A program made the translations under genes and the position numbers. Shown one piece after another: positions 22,516-32,201 of a DNA stretch of 36,453 nt. Location: NCBI GenBank assembly GCA_965365465.1, contig CBDUBU010000006.1:1-36453 (forward strand), written 5' to 3'. The stretch comes from CBDUBU01 sp965365465. Lineage in GTDB: Bacteria; Bacteroidota; Rhodothermia; Rhodothermales; DASSAV01. The notes under the pieces were generated by a model that was not told the DNA's origin, searched no databases, and saw only the letters and a program-made list of their open reading frames with translations. The stretch's first letter is position 1; each line of letters starts with the position of its first letter.

Positions 22516-24480
22516 ATGCAAGTTGCCGCTACGAATAACCATGTCTGGTGCGCCGCTCTGAGTATCATGCTCGCGTTGTTGCTTACTGCCTGCGGGACCG
22601 TCACGGGCGCGAAGCAGGGTAACAAGAGTTCAGGGGGTTGGTCTGGCGCAATCCGTGGCGCCGGGGCTTATCCGGAGCAGGAATCGGTAAAAAAAACGCC
22701 CGCCTCTCTCAGGAGCGAAAAGGCTACGGCGGAACTGAAGGCGCAGGTGTATGAGGCGCTAGCACGGGTGAGCCGCGCCGGCGCCGGTGGCAAGGAGCGC
22801 GACGCGGAAGCGGCGCTCGACGCAGCCATGCTGGGCATTCGGCAGCTAATGGAAGATCCGGAGGCTTTCGATGAGTCTGAGGTGCAGGAGCTTTACAGGT
22901 CTGTGGTTACAGCCTATGAGCATTATTACGGCGTAGCAGACACGCTGGTGACGGAATATGGAGATGTCTTCGCGTTCCGGAACGAAGCGTTCTCCACACT
23001 CAATCGTGTCCGGGAGCCGCTGCTGGAGGATGTGATGCTTCCGGAGCTCGATCACGTTGCCGGCGCCATTCCGCTGGAGACGAACCGGCTGGTCGAGCAA
23101 AGCATCCAGTTTCTGCTGCGCTCGCCCGAAAAGCATTTGTATCGCTGGATCAGCCGCGCGGGCGCCTACTTCCCGATGATCGAAACCATTCTGCAGGAGG
23201 AAGGCGTACCCGATGAGATGAAATACCTGGCTATGATCGAAAGCGGCCTGAATCCGCGAGCACGAAGTCGTGTCGGTGCGGGAGGTATGTGGCAATTCAT
23301 GCCTGCCACAGGAAAGGAATACGGTCTTCAGATAAGCCATTGGATCGACGAGCGCTCCGACCCGGAGAAGGCTACACGGGCGGCGGCGCGTCATCTTCGC
23401 GATCTATATGGAACCTTCGGAGATTGGGAACTGGCAATGGCCGCATATAACTGCGGCGCGGGCCGGGTAGGACGCGAGGTGAAGAAATTCGAGGCGCAGG
23501 CCGGACGTAAAGCTACGTTTTGGGATATTTATGCCAATCTTCCTGCCGAGACGCGGAATTATGTGCCCATGTTTACCGCAACGGCGCTCGTTGTTTCTAA
23601 CAGGGAAGCGTTTAATCTGAAAGACGTCAAGCCTGGCCCGCGTTACATCTACGATGTGGCGAGGGTGGAAGGGATGCTTGATCTCCAGACGGCGGCGGAA
23701 CTGTCAGGCACGGACGTAGAAACCCTCCGTGCGCTTAACCCGGAGATACGCCAGTGGACTACGCCTCCCTCAAACGCGCCGTACCATCTGCGCATTCCAC
23801 ACAACACCCGCGAACGTTTTAAGGCTGCCTACGCAGCGCTTCCGGAAGATCGCCGAGGCGGAATGGGACCTTACCGTGTGCGCCGGGGAGATTCACTCAG
23901 CAAGATTGCCCGTCGCTACAATACCTCGGCAGCGACGCTCCAGGAGTTGAACGGGCTTCGTGGAACTACCATCCAGGAAGGCCAGACCCTCTATGTACCG
24001 CTGCTGCGGGGTGAATATGGCGGCGCTGCTCTGGCTTCTGGCGCAGACCGCGTAGAATACAAGGCTGCTCCTGTGCGCAATGCCGCTGCCTCGGCTGTTT
24101 CGGACAGGCCGCCGCTTGCCGTGGCGCCTGTTGTCACAGAAAGCAGCACACGGGTGCGGTATCGTGTGCGTCGTGGAGATAACCTGACGGAAATAGCTCG
24201 AAAATACGGAGTGGCGGTCAGGCAACTGCGCAACTGGAATGGTCTTTCCAATGATCACATCGAGGTAGGGCAGACCCTCACGATTCATCCGGGAAATGCC
24301 TCACAGGTTGCTCACTCGCCGCGCCCTGCGAAAAAATCCTTTTATCGGGTAAAAGTGGGCGATACCCTGACGGAGATTGCGAACAGCTATGGAGTGAGTG
24401 TGTCTGATCTCCGGCGCTGGAACAGTTTGAAAAACGACCGTATTCTGGTAGGCAGTCGTCTGGCTATTTTTACAGATTAG
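22516..24480 (+). CDS. mltD: MltD-type lytic transglycosylase lipoprotein with LysM repeats
   Basis: This 654-residue lipoprotein (lipobox LLTAC, Cys 26) cleaves peptidoglycan to 1,6-anhydromuropeptides. The SLT domain covers about residues 215-335, with the catalytic Glu 242 in LAMIESGLNPRARS, the GGMWQFMPATG segment, and the AAYNCGAGRV loop. It is followed by a degenerate LysM-like unit (about 375-430) and three clear LysM modules starting near 453, 548 and 610, each opening with YRV(R/K)xGDxLxxIA, which bind peptidoglycan glycans. Length and order match membrane-bound MltD, which usually has two or more LysM units. The ATG lies 13 bases after the promoter candidate start, with no strong Shine-Dalgarno site. 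Periplasmic, probably outer-membrane anchored. Confidence 0.93.
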   Translation: MQVAATNNHVWCAALSIMLALLLTACGTVTGAKQGNKSSGGWSGAIRGAGAYPEQESVKKTPASLRSEKATAELKAQVYEALARVSRAGAGGKERDAEAALDAAMLGIRQLMEDPEAFDESEVQELYRSVVTAYEHYYGVADTLVTEYGDVFAFRNEAFSTLNRVREPLLEDVMLPELDHVAGAIPLETNRLVEQSIQFLLRSPEKHLYRWISRAGAYFPMIETILQEEGVPDEMKYLAMIESGLNPRARSRVGAGGMWQFMPATGKEYGLQISHWIDERSDPEKATRAAARHLRDLYGTFGDWELAMAAYNCGAGRVGREVKKFEAQAGRKATFWDIYANLPAETRNYVPMFTATALVVSNREAFNLKDVKPGPRYIYDVARVEGMLDLQTAAELSGTDVETLRALNPEIRQWTTPPSNAPYHLRIPHNTRERFKAAYAALPEDRRGGMGPYRVRRGDSLSKIARRYNTSAATLQELNGLRGTTIQEGQTLYVPLLRGEYGGAALASGADRVEYKAAPVRNAAASAVSDRPPLAVAPVVTESSTRVRYRVRRGDNLTEIARKYGVAVRQLRNWNGLSNDHIEVGQTLTIHPGNASQVAHSPRPAKKSFYRVKVGDTLTEIANSYGVSVSDLRRWNSLKNDRILVGSRLAIFTD

Positions 24481-24507
24481 GGGAGATGTCTGGCAAGCAG
24501 GGAAAGA

Positions 24508-24544
24508 GGCGTTGCCCTTCGAGAAACTGCCTTACCGCAACGCC
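24508..24544. repeat. Inverted repeat after mltD
   Basis: GGCGTTGC at 24508-24515 pairs exactly with GCAACGCC at 24537-24544, with a 21-base loop. No T-run follows. It could act in mRNA 3-prime end stability for mltD. Confidence 0.4.
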
Positions 24545-24646
24545 TGCAAGCCTCAAAACATAGACGCTTTGCGTGGATGACGCTTCGGGTAGGGATGTGG
24601 ACCTCCAACCGACTGGTCATGCTAAACAAAGGGAAGCATCTGTGCT

Positions 24647-24676
24647 AGCAAGACGGGCAGGCGCTCCCGTCTTGCT
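24647..24676. repeat. Perfect hairpin before the glycoside hydrolase gene
   Basis: AGCAAGACGGG at 24647-24657 pairs with CCCGTCTTGCT at 24666-24676 around an 8-base loop. The T-run expected of a terminator is missing (CATCTCTACC follows), so its role, terminator or leader structure, is open. Confidence 0.5.
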
Positions 24677-24727
24677 CATCTCTACCTGTCTTCAACGTAC
24701 CGGACGGTTCCTGCAGGCAAAAATTTT

Positions 24728-27700
24728 ATGATATTACCCCGGTTACATAAAGTCGTTCTCCAATTCGTTCTGGCAATGATTCTTGCAGCCGGCTTGGCTG
24801 CAGCCGCTCGGGAGCCGGCAGACCCGCCCGGTTCCCCGGTTCTGCGGCCCGATACGGCGCGAGTGCATGTTCCGGCGCCTTCAGAGGGACGGTATTTTCT
24901 TGAGATGGAGGCATCTGTTCCATCGACGCCAGGTTCGGAAGCCATCCGACATGCGGTATTCCTTGACGGCAAACAGGTGATGTACCAACCTGAAAAGCGC
25001 GTCAGAGGAAGGCAGTGGAACGTTGGGTACGTGCCGTATTTCACTTCCCTGAAAGAGCATACTCTGGATGGGCGTGGGGAAAATGCCTCGACAAACCTGC
25101 TTTTCATGCTTCCGGTTGATGTTTCAGAACGGCAGGCACAACTGGAAGTGCATCCGGCGCCGGGATATTCAATTCAAAATGTCATATTGCACCCGGCCAT
25201 CCAGGGAATCGATGCTTCTGTCCGGTTTGAAGGAGGCGTCCGTCAGGTTTATTTCACGGGAGAGAAGCCCGTAGCAAGGGTGAAACTAACCGGCCCGCCC
25301 GGCTCCAGAGCGACCGGCAGGATCGTGTTGCAGCGGCTCTGGTTGAGTGATGTCTGGGTCGCTGGCTCCCGGTGGGGCCCGGATGTCCGCATGACGGAAT
25401 CAGCCAGGCTGGGGCAGCAGCCGGTGGACGTCAGATTCTCTTCTGATAGCACCGCAGTGGTTGCTGTGGCGCTGCCGGATGACCAGCCGCACCTGGTAGG
25501 TCTTTCCGTAATCCTCGAAGAGGCAGATAAGCGTTGGGCGAAGTATCTGGGAGCGGCGGCAGTCGTGCCACGCCGGGACGTAGACCGGTTTCACGAAGAC
25601 GGTCCCTTTATCTCATCATTCCCAACCCGGATGCGACGAGGCCGACTGACTGCCGATGATGGCGGCTCTGCCGAAACATTGGCCGCCGCTTACAAGCGTA
25701 TCGGAATCGACTGGGTTCGGACAGGTCCAAACTGGGCGGATTTTGAGCCTGCGCCCGGAAAGTTCAGATGGGGGCAGGCAGATGCGCAATTCGATGTTCT
25801 GCGGACAAACGGCCTGACCGCCCTCTATCTCGCCAATATTGCTCCCGAATGGGCGCAGCCCCGTGGCGACAACCTGCTCACGTTCAAATACAAAAACGCA
25901 GACAGGAAGTCGGACTGGGCTCCTGCGAAAGAGCATCTGGATGACTGGCGCATAGCCCACGAGGCGCTCTTCCGCAGATACAAGGACGTGATCCGGGCTT
26001 GCAACGTATGGAACGAACCATGGGAAGGCATGGGAATCACCGGCTGGGCCTCTACCGGTGAGCACTATCGAAAACTCGTTGCCGGGATCCGACAGGCCGT
26101 TCAGGCTGCCGATTCAAGCATTAAGGTCGTGGCAGCAGACTCCGGCCATAACACCGACATCAAGCTGTTCGCCGCCGGTATGCAGGATGCCATCGACGTG
26201 ATTTCGACTCATTACTCCAGCCCCCATACGTCCTCTGCCTTTGCCATGAAAAGGCACTACGACAAGGAGTTGTGGGAGACGGAGACCTGGACAGCCTGGC
26301 ATGGAGATGCCGCCAGTGCGCGGCACGCGCTCTACTACTTTGCAAATGGAGGCGATAAGGTTAGTCTCTGGAATGCAGAAATGTTGTTTGACCACGAAGG
26401 GAACCCAACGCCTGCCACCGTCTGGACAGCCGTCATGCGGCATATGCTGGATGGGCTGCACTTCAGCACGGCGCTGCATCCGGAGCGGCCTCCGTTTGTC
26501 CTTCTCTTTACCGGAAAAGATCGGCAGGTGGCGACTGTTTCCACCCGACTTTCCGGCGACATCCCGGGAGCCGGCTTCCGCGATCAGTTTGCCTTCGATC
26601 AGGTATCGATGCACCTCGAAGACGATCCGGCCATCCAGGTATTCGACTTGCAGGGAAATGCGCTTGAATTGCAACGTGAAAACGGAAAGCTGGTGATCCC
26701 GGTGGACTGCGAACCGCGCTACATCATGTTCAAGGGTTCCTCGCGTGATTTTGAGGAACGGCTCTCACAGGCGCGCTATGAGGGACTCAGGCCCGTGGAA
26801 ATCACGATGCACGACATAACCTCTCTTCCGGAAGACGGAGCATCTTTGCGCATAACCCTCCGGAACGCCTATCCGTTTGCAACCGCCGCAACCGTTACGG
26901 TGGAAGCCAACGGGTTAACCTTTCGGCAGGATAGCATCACTACCCTGCTTACTGCTTCCGGGCAACAGGATGTCGCTTTTGAGATAGCATCCGTGAGGGA
27001 GGGAGAGGGCAACGAGTATCCTGTTAAAGTCACAGTCGATACGGATCAGGGAACGGCTGTCTGGCAGGAGTCGGTCTACGTCTCGGTCATCACGAGGGGA
27101 TCTCCACGAATCGACGGAGATCTCGCCGACTGGAGCCGGATCAAGGCTGTTCCGGTGCGCATGAAAGCCGGAGCATCGGCTTCCGCAGACCTGTTGCAGG
27201 CGTGGTTTCCCTGGGAAGAATTCGCCGAAGGCGATGCTGCCTTTGCAGCGGAAGTAGCCTACGCTGCCGATAGCGATAACCTCTACATGATGGCGCGTGT
27301 AAAAGATGGCGCCCGGCAGGAATCCCCCTCTTTCCTTTCGGGAAAAAGCCTGCACCAGTTTCAGAATCCTCCGGCCGATCATATTTACATCAAGGATGGA
27401 CCCTTTCCCGGAGAAAGGGGAGACCTGATCCAACTCGCGCTCGGCGGCGCAGGAGAGGATACATTCCTGCCGAAATACGAGGTCTATCCGCCTGAGCACC
27501 CCTGGCATCAGGCGGGTTCCTTTATTCCAACCCGTCACAAGTATATCATTTATCCGGTAGAAGGAGGAGGGGCTGAAATACTGCGCGTTCGCACGCCGGA
27601 ATTCTATTTTGTACATGCCGCCCCTGTCGATTACGCCTGGCTGGCCGAGCACAGCCGCTTGGAAGGGTCCCAGGTGGTGGTAAAGCGGCTGAAAGATGGC

Positions 27701-27919
27701 TATGTGTATGAGGCAGCGCTGCCCTGGACTGAGTTAAAGCCGACGCCTCATGCGCCGGGTGATGTGATTCGGTTGAGCATGATCGTGCAGGATGGCAACA
27801 TCAGGAATATGCTGGAGTGGGCGCGGGGGCGCAGTATCGCTGCACAGAGCATTGTCGATTTTGAGCCGGGGTGGGGCGTCAAATGGTCGAGCAACACCGA
27901 GTGGGGGTTCGTGGAATAA
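24728..27919 (+). CDS. Large secreted glycoside hydrolase-like protein with CBM9-like C-terminus
   Basis: A 1063-residue exported protein with a signal peptide (about residues 1-27). Residues about 30-290 form beta-rich N-terminal domains. A TIM barrel follows (about 295-580): GIDWVRTGPNWADFEPAPG, then CNVWNEPWEG with the NEP motif (Glu 430, probable acid/base), and LWETETW (Glu 517 or 519, probable nucleophile), the order of clan GH-A retaining hydrolases. Residues about 680-790 look like an Ig-type domain, and about 793-1063 like a CBM9/DOMON-type domain beginning IDGDLADWSRI. The closest family number cannot be given by eye (GH39-, GH42- or GH5-like). No SusCD transport pair is next to it. 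It converges on the penicillin-acylase-like gene, 12 bases apart. Substrate unknown. Confidence 0.82.
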   Translation: MILPRLHKVVLQFVLAMILAAGLAAAAREPADPPGSPVLRPDTARVHVPAPSEGRYFLEMEASVPSTPGSEAIRHAVFLDGKQVMYQPEKRVRGRQWNVGYVPYFTSLKEHTLDGRGENASTNLLFMLPVDVSERQAQLEVHPAPGYSIQNVILHPAIQGIDASVRFEGGVRQVYFTGEKPVARVKLTGPPGSRATGRIVLQRLWLSDVWVAGSRWGPDVRMTESARLGQQPVDVRFSSDSTAVVAVALPDDQPHLVGLSVILEEADKRWAKYLGAAAVVPRRDVDRFHEDGPFISSFPTRMRRGRLTADDGGSAETLAAAYKRIGIDWVRTGPNWADFEPAPGKFRWGQADAQFDVLRTNGLTALYLANIAPEWAQPRGDNLLTFKYKNADRKSDWAPAKEHLDDWRIAHEALFRRYKDVIRACNVWNEPWEGMGITGWASTGEHYRKLVAGIRQAVQAADSSIKVVAADSGHNTDIKLFAAGMQDAIDVISTHYSSPHTSSAFAMKRHYDKELWETETWTAWHGDAASARHALYYFANGGDKVSLWNAEMLFDHEGNPTPATVWTAVMRHMLDGLHFSTALHPERPPFVLLFTGKDRQVATVSTRLSGDIPGAGFRDQFAFDQVSMHLEDDPAIQVFDLQGNALELQRENGKLVIPVDCEPRYIMFKGSSRDFEERLSQARYEGLRPVEITMHDITSLPEDGASLRITLRNAYPFATAATVTVEANGLTFRQDSITTLLTASGQQDVAFEIASVREGEGNEYPVKVTVDTDQGTAVWQESVYVSVITRGSPRIDGDLADWSRIKAVPVRMKAGASASADLLQAWFPWEEFAEGDAAFAAEVAYAADSDNLYMMARVKDGARQESPSFLSGKSLHQFQNPPADHIYIKDGPFPGERGDLIQLALGGAGEDTFLPKYEVYPPEHPWHQAGSFIPTRHKYIIYPVEGGGAEILRVRTPEFYFVHAAPVDYAWLAEHSRLEGSQVVVKRLKDGYVYEAALPWTELKPTPHAPGDVIRLSMIVQDGNIRNMLEWARGRSIAAQSIVDFEPGWGVKWSSNTEWGFVE

Positions 27920-27931
27920 CAGCATGGGTAT

Positions 27932-29959
27932 TCAACCTGCCGGCGCAAGGGTTGTCGTAGCGTGCGGTGTGGCGGAAGGCGTGAGGGTCACTGGATCCGG
28001 GATGCGTGTTGATACCTCGTACCGTCCCAGAAACGAATGGAAGTCGATGTGATATCTTCGGTATTGAAGCTGGTCCCATGCTGCCGTGCTGGTCCAGCTT
28101 TCCCATGCTGCCGGAGAGAAGCGTGCGCCCTGTACGGGTGAAGGCCCCCAGTAAAGCGTAGAAGGATGCCCTCTGCCCGGCAGTTCTACAGGCGCAAAAC
28201 GCTGCTGCGAAGGGAGTTCTCCTCTGAGCCCGGTCAGGGTGTCCGCCGACCAGACCGGGAAAAGGCGTATATCGGGCCGTGCTGCTTCCCATCGCCACTG
28301 GCTCAGATCCCTTCCAAATTCCGTTTCCAGTTTTTGCACAGCTTGAAGCAGCATACGGTAGCGACGCACATTCTCGAAATAAACGGTGTCGGGGATGGTC
28401 TGGGCCGGCAAGGCGCCGGTGCTGTCCCGGTAAAGCGATATCCACATATCGAATATGGAGGCGGCAATACTTGCCCTGTCATACGTGTAATCCCAGTTAT
28501 TGAGATAGGTCAGGGCATCCTGCACAATGCCGGACTTGCCGGGAACCGAATCAACCGAGGCAATGAGCGCCGGGGCAAGTTCGGCCGCCCAGGGACTGTA
28601 GAAATTGTTTAGCCAGAGAGGTTCACCGCCGGGGGCGCGTCCACCGGGCGGAAGCGCATTGAGCGCCTGCGCCAGATAACGACTCCAGGAAGTATTGCCT
28701 GCGAGGATGCCATGCTCGTAAGACTCGACGGTGCGAGGATTGCCGGCAACGTTCCATGCACCGTCCGCCGTCATGTCCAGGCCATCGCCGTCCAGCAGGC
28801 GAAAGTCGCTTTCTGCGCCGTTTAGAAGCGTATGCCACGCCGGCCAGTCACTGACAGGTTCAAAACCGCTCCAGTGAAGCGACCACGTAGAGTCAGGGGT
28901 AGCCTGTATGGTACCTGTCGCAAGCGCCGACCCTGCATTCAGGGAATCAGGTAATTGCTGCTCCGTAGGATTAGAAGGAGGCGGATCGAACCACAGCGTA
29001 GTTCCTGCCCGCCGGAAGGTAAGCAGATGTTCCGTCCCGTTCCGTCCTGTCACCCGGTCGTAGAGAAGCAAGTTGTTTACCGTGTCCTGTACGGATTTGT
29101 CTAATTGAAAAGTGCTGGTGATAAACCGGGTCCAGGCGCGTTCCGAGCTTTGCCCGGTTGGAAGAAAAGGAGTTCCCGGCAGCGAAAGCCCCTTGATGGC
29201 AGCGCCTTCCCATTGCAGCACTACGGCCTGGAACAGTGGGAGGGAAGTCGATCCATACACGTAACGCTGGACGAGATAGGTTTCGGATGAATCCTGCACC
29301 GTCCAGGCCACACTGTTTTCAAAGCCATGCAGGTGCAGGAAATCGCGTAGGCGCCCATCGGATTCAAAGAAAGCGCGTGCGTCGGCGCCGGCGGCGGCCG
29401 GTATGGCAGGAGGTGTGGTTCCTAACCATGCGAAAAGCCGCTCAAGCGCTAGCGTATGCCACGGCTCCCAGGGATCGGGTTTCATTCGAAGCAAGGCGAT
29501 CTGTTCGGAAAGAAGTACATCCATGCTGCCTAGCGCAGCGTTGAGGCCGCGCGTGTAGGCGACGAGCAAGTCTTTTTGATCCTCCGGAAGCGCATCATAG
29601 GACTCCTTTGCCAGCGCGGATAACCCGATCCTGCGTGTAAGGCGATCTATGCCAAGCACGCTCTCTCCGAACCATTCACCGAGCCGGCCCAGAGCCGCCT
29701 GACGCCAGAGTACGATGGACCAGGCATGTTGCATCCCGTGTGCGTAACCGAGACCCGTCAGGGCGTCGCGTTGATTTTCGGCCTGAATTAGCACGGCATC
29801 CTGTTCGTGCCAGCCGATGCGCACAGGCTCGGAAAGTCCCTCAACAGCATAGGTCTGCGGCGGCTGTCTTTCCAGGCCGACCGAGAAATACCAGAGAACT
29901 CCGCCTGCTGCGAAAAGGATAACGGTGAAGAGTAAGGGGATAGAAATCCAGCGTCCCAA
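27932..29959 (-). CDS. Divergent penicillin-acylase-like membrane-anchored protein
   Basis: This 675-residue protein belongs to the penicillin acylase group of Ntn hydrolases. Residues 7-27 form an uncleaved anchor or signal segment. The alpha-chain pattern LGYAHGMQHAWSIVLWRQAALGRLGEWFG (about 70-98) is typical. The expected autocleavage site, G-S-N-x-W, reads N-S-V-A-W here; Ser 216 is kept as the probable nucleophile, but Gly before it and Asn after it are lost, and the usual DPHL stretch shortly downstream is missing. LWLNNFYSPWAAEL and LTYLNNWDYTYDRASIAASIF resemble the beta chain. Function may be altered or lost. Start is TTG 29959; an in-frame stop lies just upstream and no ATG precedes the anchor. 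Substrate is unknown; family members act on amides such as acyl-homoserine lactones. Confidence 0.78.
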   Translation of the reverse strand: MGRWISIPLLFTVILFAAGGVLWYFSVGLERQPPQTYAVEGLSEPVRIGWHEQDAVLIQAENQRDALTGLGYAHGMQHAWSIVLWRQAALGRLGEWFGESVLGIDRLTRRIGLSALAKESYDALPEDQKDLLVAYTRGLNAALGSMDVLLSEQIALLRMKPDPWEPWHTLALERLFAWLGTTPPAIPAAAGADARAFFESDGRLRDFLHLHGFENSVAWTVQDSSETYLVQRYVYGSTSLPLFQAVVLQWEGAAIKGLSLPGTPFLPTGQSSERAWTRFITSTFQLDKSVQDTVNNLLLYDRVTGRNGTEHLLTFRRAGTTLWFDPPPSNPTEQQLPDSLNAGSALATGTIQATPDSTWSLHWSGFEPVSDWPAWHTLLNGAESDFRLLDGDGLDMTADGAWNVAGNPRTVESYEHGILAGNTSWSRYLAQALNALPPGGRAPGGEPLWLNNFYSPWAAELAPALIASVDSVPGKSGIVQDALTYLNNWDYTYDRASIAASIFDMWISLYRDSTGALPAQTIPDTVYFENVRRYRMLLQAVQKLETEFGRDLSQWRWEAARPDIRLFPVWSADTLTGLRGELPSQQRFAPVELPGRGHPSTLYWGPSPVQGARFSPAAWESWTSTAAWDQLQYRRYHIDFHSFLGRYEVSTRIPDPVTLTPSATPHATTTLAPAG

Positions 29960-30205
29960 TGAGATGTGTTTTTATAGAAGACTTATTTGCTGCGGGGCGT
30001 GCGCGTCCGGTTGCACAGGAATCCGTTAAAGATACAAAATGAACGACCCTGTAAGCATGATAAAACGGGGACGGATGATCGTTTCCGGAAAGGGATCTCT
30101 CGCCCGTCTGCTTGCGTAAGGCGTTATAAATGTCCCTCTCAGAACGCTTTGGATTTCCCGGCGTTACAGGAAAAGTTTGTTCAGATCTCAGGTATTTGGT
30201 AAACC

Positions 30206-31891
30206 ATGCGTAGAAAATCGCTGATCTTGCTCGGGGTTTCCTTTCTTTTTGCCGGATTGCTTCTCGGGCTAGGGATAGGGTCCGCTGTTTCAGGCGACAA
30301 CACGTTCCAGCACCTTCAGAAGCTGCGCTCTGCTTTCCTGATGATTCAGGAGCATTATGTAGATGAAGTCGATACGGAAGACATGGCGGAAAGCGGCATA
30401 CGAGGTATGCTGAGGGAACTCGATCCTCATTCCGTTTACATAGACGCTGAAAGTATGCGCAGGGTAGCAGAGGAGTTCAACGGATCGTTTGAGGGAATCG
30501 GCATCTCGTACGAACTCGTCGAGGGTCCGGAGGGAGCAGATACCTTGATGGTGATCAGCGTCATTCCGGGGGGACCGAGCGAGGAAGCGGGTCTGCTGTC
30601 AGGAGATCGCATCATCGCTGTGGACGGCGCTTCGGCGATTGGTTTTACGACCGAAGATGTTCAGCGTAGTCTGAAAGGCCCGCGCGGAACGAAAGTGCAA
30701 GTCATCGTCAAGCGGCCCGGCCATAACAGCCCTGTTAACATCTCCATCACCCGTGACAAGATTCCGCTTTTTACGCTGGATGCTTCATATATGATCGATG
30801 ATCACACCGGTTATGTTCGTCTCAACCGGTTTGCGCGGACTACCTACCAGGAATTCCGGGATGCCTTGACTGACCTGAAAGGCCAGGGTATGGATCGATT
30901 GATTCTGGACCTGCGGGACAATGCCGGCGGCTATATGGACAAGGCCATCCAGATCAGCGATGAATTTCTTGGAGAGAATCAGGTCATTGTATCTGCTCGC
31001 AGCCGTCACCCTGAGTTCAATCAGGCTTCTTCTGCCCGGAGCGAAGGCATCATGGAAGACAGCCCGGTTATCGTGCTGGTCAACGGGCGATCGGCGTCAG
31101 CGAGCGAGATCGTGGCAGGCGCCCTGCAGGATCATGACCGGGCGCTCATCGTGGGGCGCCGCACCTTTGGGAAAGGTCTGGTTCAGCGCCAGTACCCGCT
31201 GGCGGATAGCAGCGTGCTCCGGATGACCATTTCACGTTACTACACGCCCTCCGGACGCCTCATCCAGACCCCTTACGAGAGTGGGGATCGGGACGAATAC
31301 TACAAGAAAAAACGCGAAGCCCGTGAAGGCGATGAAACGCACCATGTCTCTGAAATCCTGTCGGATGTCCCTGATTCCCTTAAGTTTACTACGGACGGAG
31401 GGCGCATCGTGCTTGGCGGCGGAGGTATTCTCCCGGATTACATTGTAGAACTCGATTCCGCCTCATCTTTCTTGCAGGCCATAGTCGCCCGTGGAATCGA
31501 GAACAACTTTGTGCGGGAGTGGCTGGACCAGAACGGCAGCGAACTGCACCGTGCCTGGGATGGAAAGCGGGAAGCGTTCGTTCGGGATTATGAGGTGAAC
31601 GACGATATGTTCGATGCTTTTCTGGCGTTTGCAGCGCAGCAGGGTATCCATGTCGCTGAAACAGAGCCGGCAAAGGAGACCGTGGAGGAGGATACGCAGC
31701 GTTTCTTCACAAATGCCGAGGTGCAAGCGGATCGGAATATCCTTGAAACAAGATTAAAGGGCTACCTCGGATGGCGGCTCTTTGATCGTCAGGTGTGGTA
31801 CCCGATTACAAACAAGATCGATCAGGATGTGCTGGAAGCAATGAAACTCTGGCGCTCGGCGGAAGAACTGGCAGCAGACTACGGCCGCTGA
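30206..31891 (+). CDS. S41-family C-terminal processing peptidase (CtpA type)
   Basis: The 561-residue serine protease has an N-terminal membrane anchor or signal (residues 6-28), a PDZ domain (about 95-180; GIGISYELVEG to VKRPG), and the S41 catalytic core. The probable nucleophile is Ser 298 in NGRSASASEIVAGAL and the general base Lys 323 in FGKGLVQ, 25 residues apart as in E. coli Prc. LILDLRDNAGGYMDKAI is also characteristic. CtpA proteases trim periplasmic or outer-membrane proteins at the C-terminus. The C-terminal extension (about 430-561) is typical of Bacteroidota members. The ATG at 30206 has no strong Shine-Dalgarno site. It is divergent from the penicillin-acylase-like gene; exbB follows after about 400 bases. 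Confidence 0.94.
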   Translation: MRRKSLILLGVSFLFAGLLLGLGIGSAVSGDNTFQHLQKLRSAFLMIQEHYVDEVDTEDMAESGIRGMLRELDPHSVYIDAESMRRVAEEFNGSFEGIGISYELVEGPEGADTLMVISVIPGGPSEEAGLLSGDRIIAVDGASAIGFTTEDVQRSLKGPRGTKVQVIVKRPGHNSPVNISITRDKIPLFTLDASYMIDDHTGYVRLNRFARTTYQEFRDALTDLKGQGMDRLILDLRDNAGGYMDKAIQISDEFLGENQVIVSARSRHPEFNQASSARSEGIMEDSPVIVLVNGRSASASEIVAGALQDHDRALIVGRRTFGKGLVQRQYPLADSSVLRMTISRYYTPSGRLIQTPYESGDRDEYYKKKREAREGDETHHVSEILSDVPDSLKFTTDGGRIVLGGGGILPDYIVELDSASSFLQAIVARGIENNFVREWLDQNGSELHRAWDGKREAFVRDYEVNDDMFDAFLAFAAQQGIHVAETEPAKETVEEDTQRFFTNAEVQADRNILETRLKGYLGWRLFDRQVWYPITNKIDQDVLEAMKLWRSAEELAADYGR

Positions 31892-31970
31892 CGGCAAGTT
31901 GTGGCGGGCAGCGAGAGCAACTTCTGCCGGGATGCCGTGTCTATCTGCGAGATGTTTGCCGGATGCGTAA

Positions 31971-31999
31971 TTGACAGTGCCGTAAAGAATCAATATTAT
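31971..31999 (+). promoter_or_regulatory. Sigma-70-like promoter candidate upstream of the exbB operon
   Basis: TTGACA at 31971-31976 and TATTAT at 31994-31999 are exactly 17 bases apart, an excellent match to the E. coli -35/-10 pattern, while other candidates in this window follow the Bacteroidota pattern. Transcription would begin near 32006. Motif match only. Confidence 0.45.
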
Positions 32000-32170
32000 T
32001 CCCGGGCGTCTGACTGTGAATAAAGCAGGGGCGATCCGGATGCCTGGAAAAAGGGCTTTCAAAACGGTCGATGCCTGTGCCCCGGCTCATTTTTCCGTGG
32101 GAAGTCGGATTTAACCCGCTCAAACCTGACGGTATTGGCAGTTTGCGTTTACGTATAAGGCTTAAAGCGC

Positions 32171-32201
32171 ATCATCGTAGCGCTTCTGGCGTTGCGATGA
32201 T
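32171..32201 (+). promoter_or_regulatory. 13-pair RNA hairpin in the exbB leader
   Basis: ATCATCGTAGCGC (32171-32183) pairs along its full length with GCGTTGCGATGAT (32189-32201), with two G-U pairs and the 5-base loop TTCTG. The G-U pairs suggest the structure forms as RNA in the rightward direction. It is about 90 bases ahead of the exbB start. Confidence 0.55.

Noticed and set aside
29987..30202. Plus-strand open frame of 71 codons before ctpA
   Set aside because: Lies in the divergent promoter region, is rich in Arg, Lys and Cys at random positions, and lacks a ribosome binding site.
31754..32123. Minus-strand open frames downstream of ctpA
   Set aside because: They overlap the ctpA end and the exbB promoter region and have no recognisable features.
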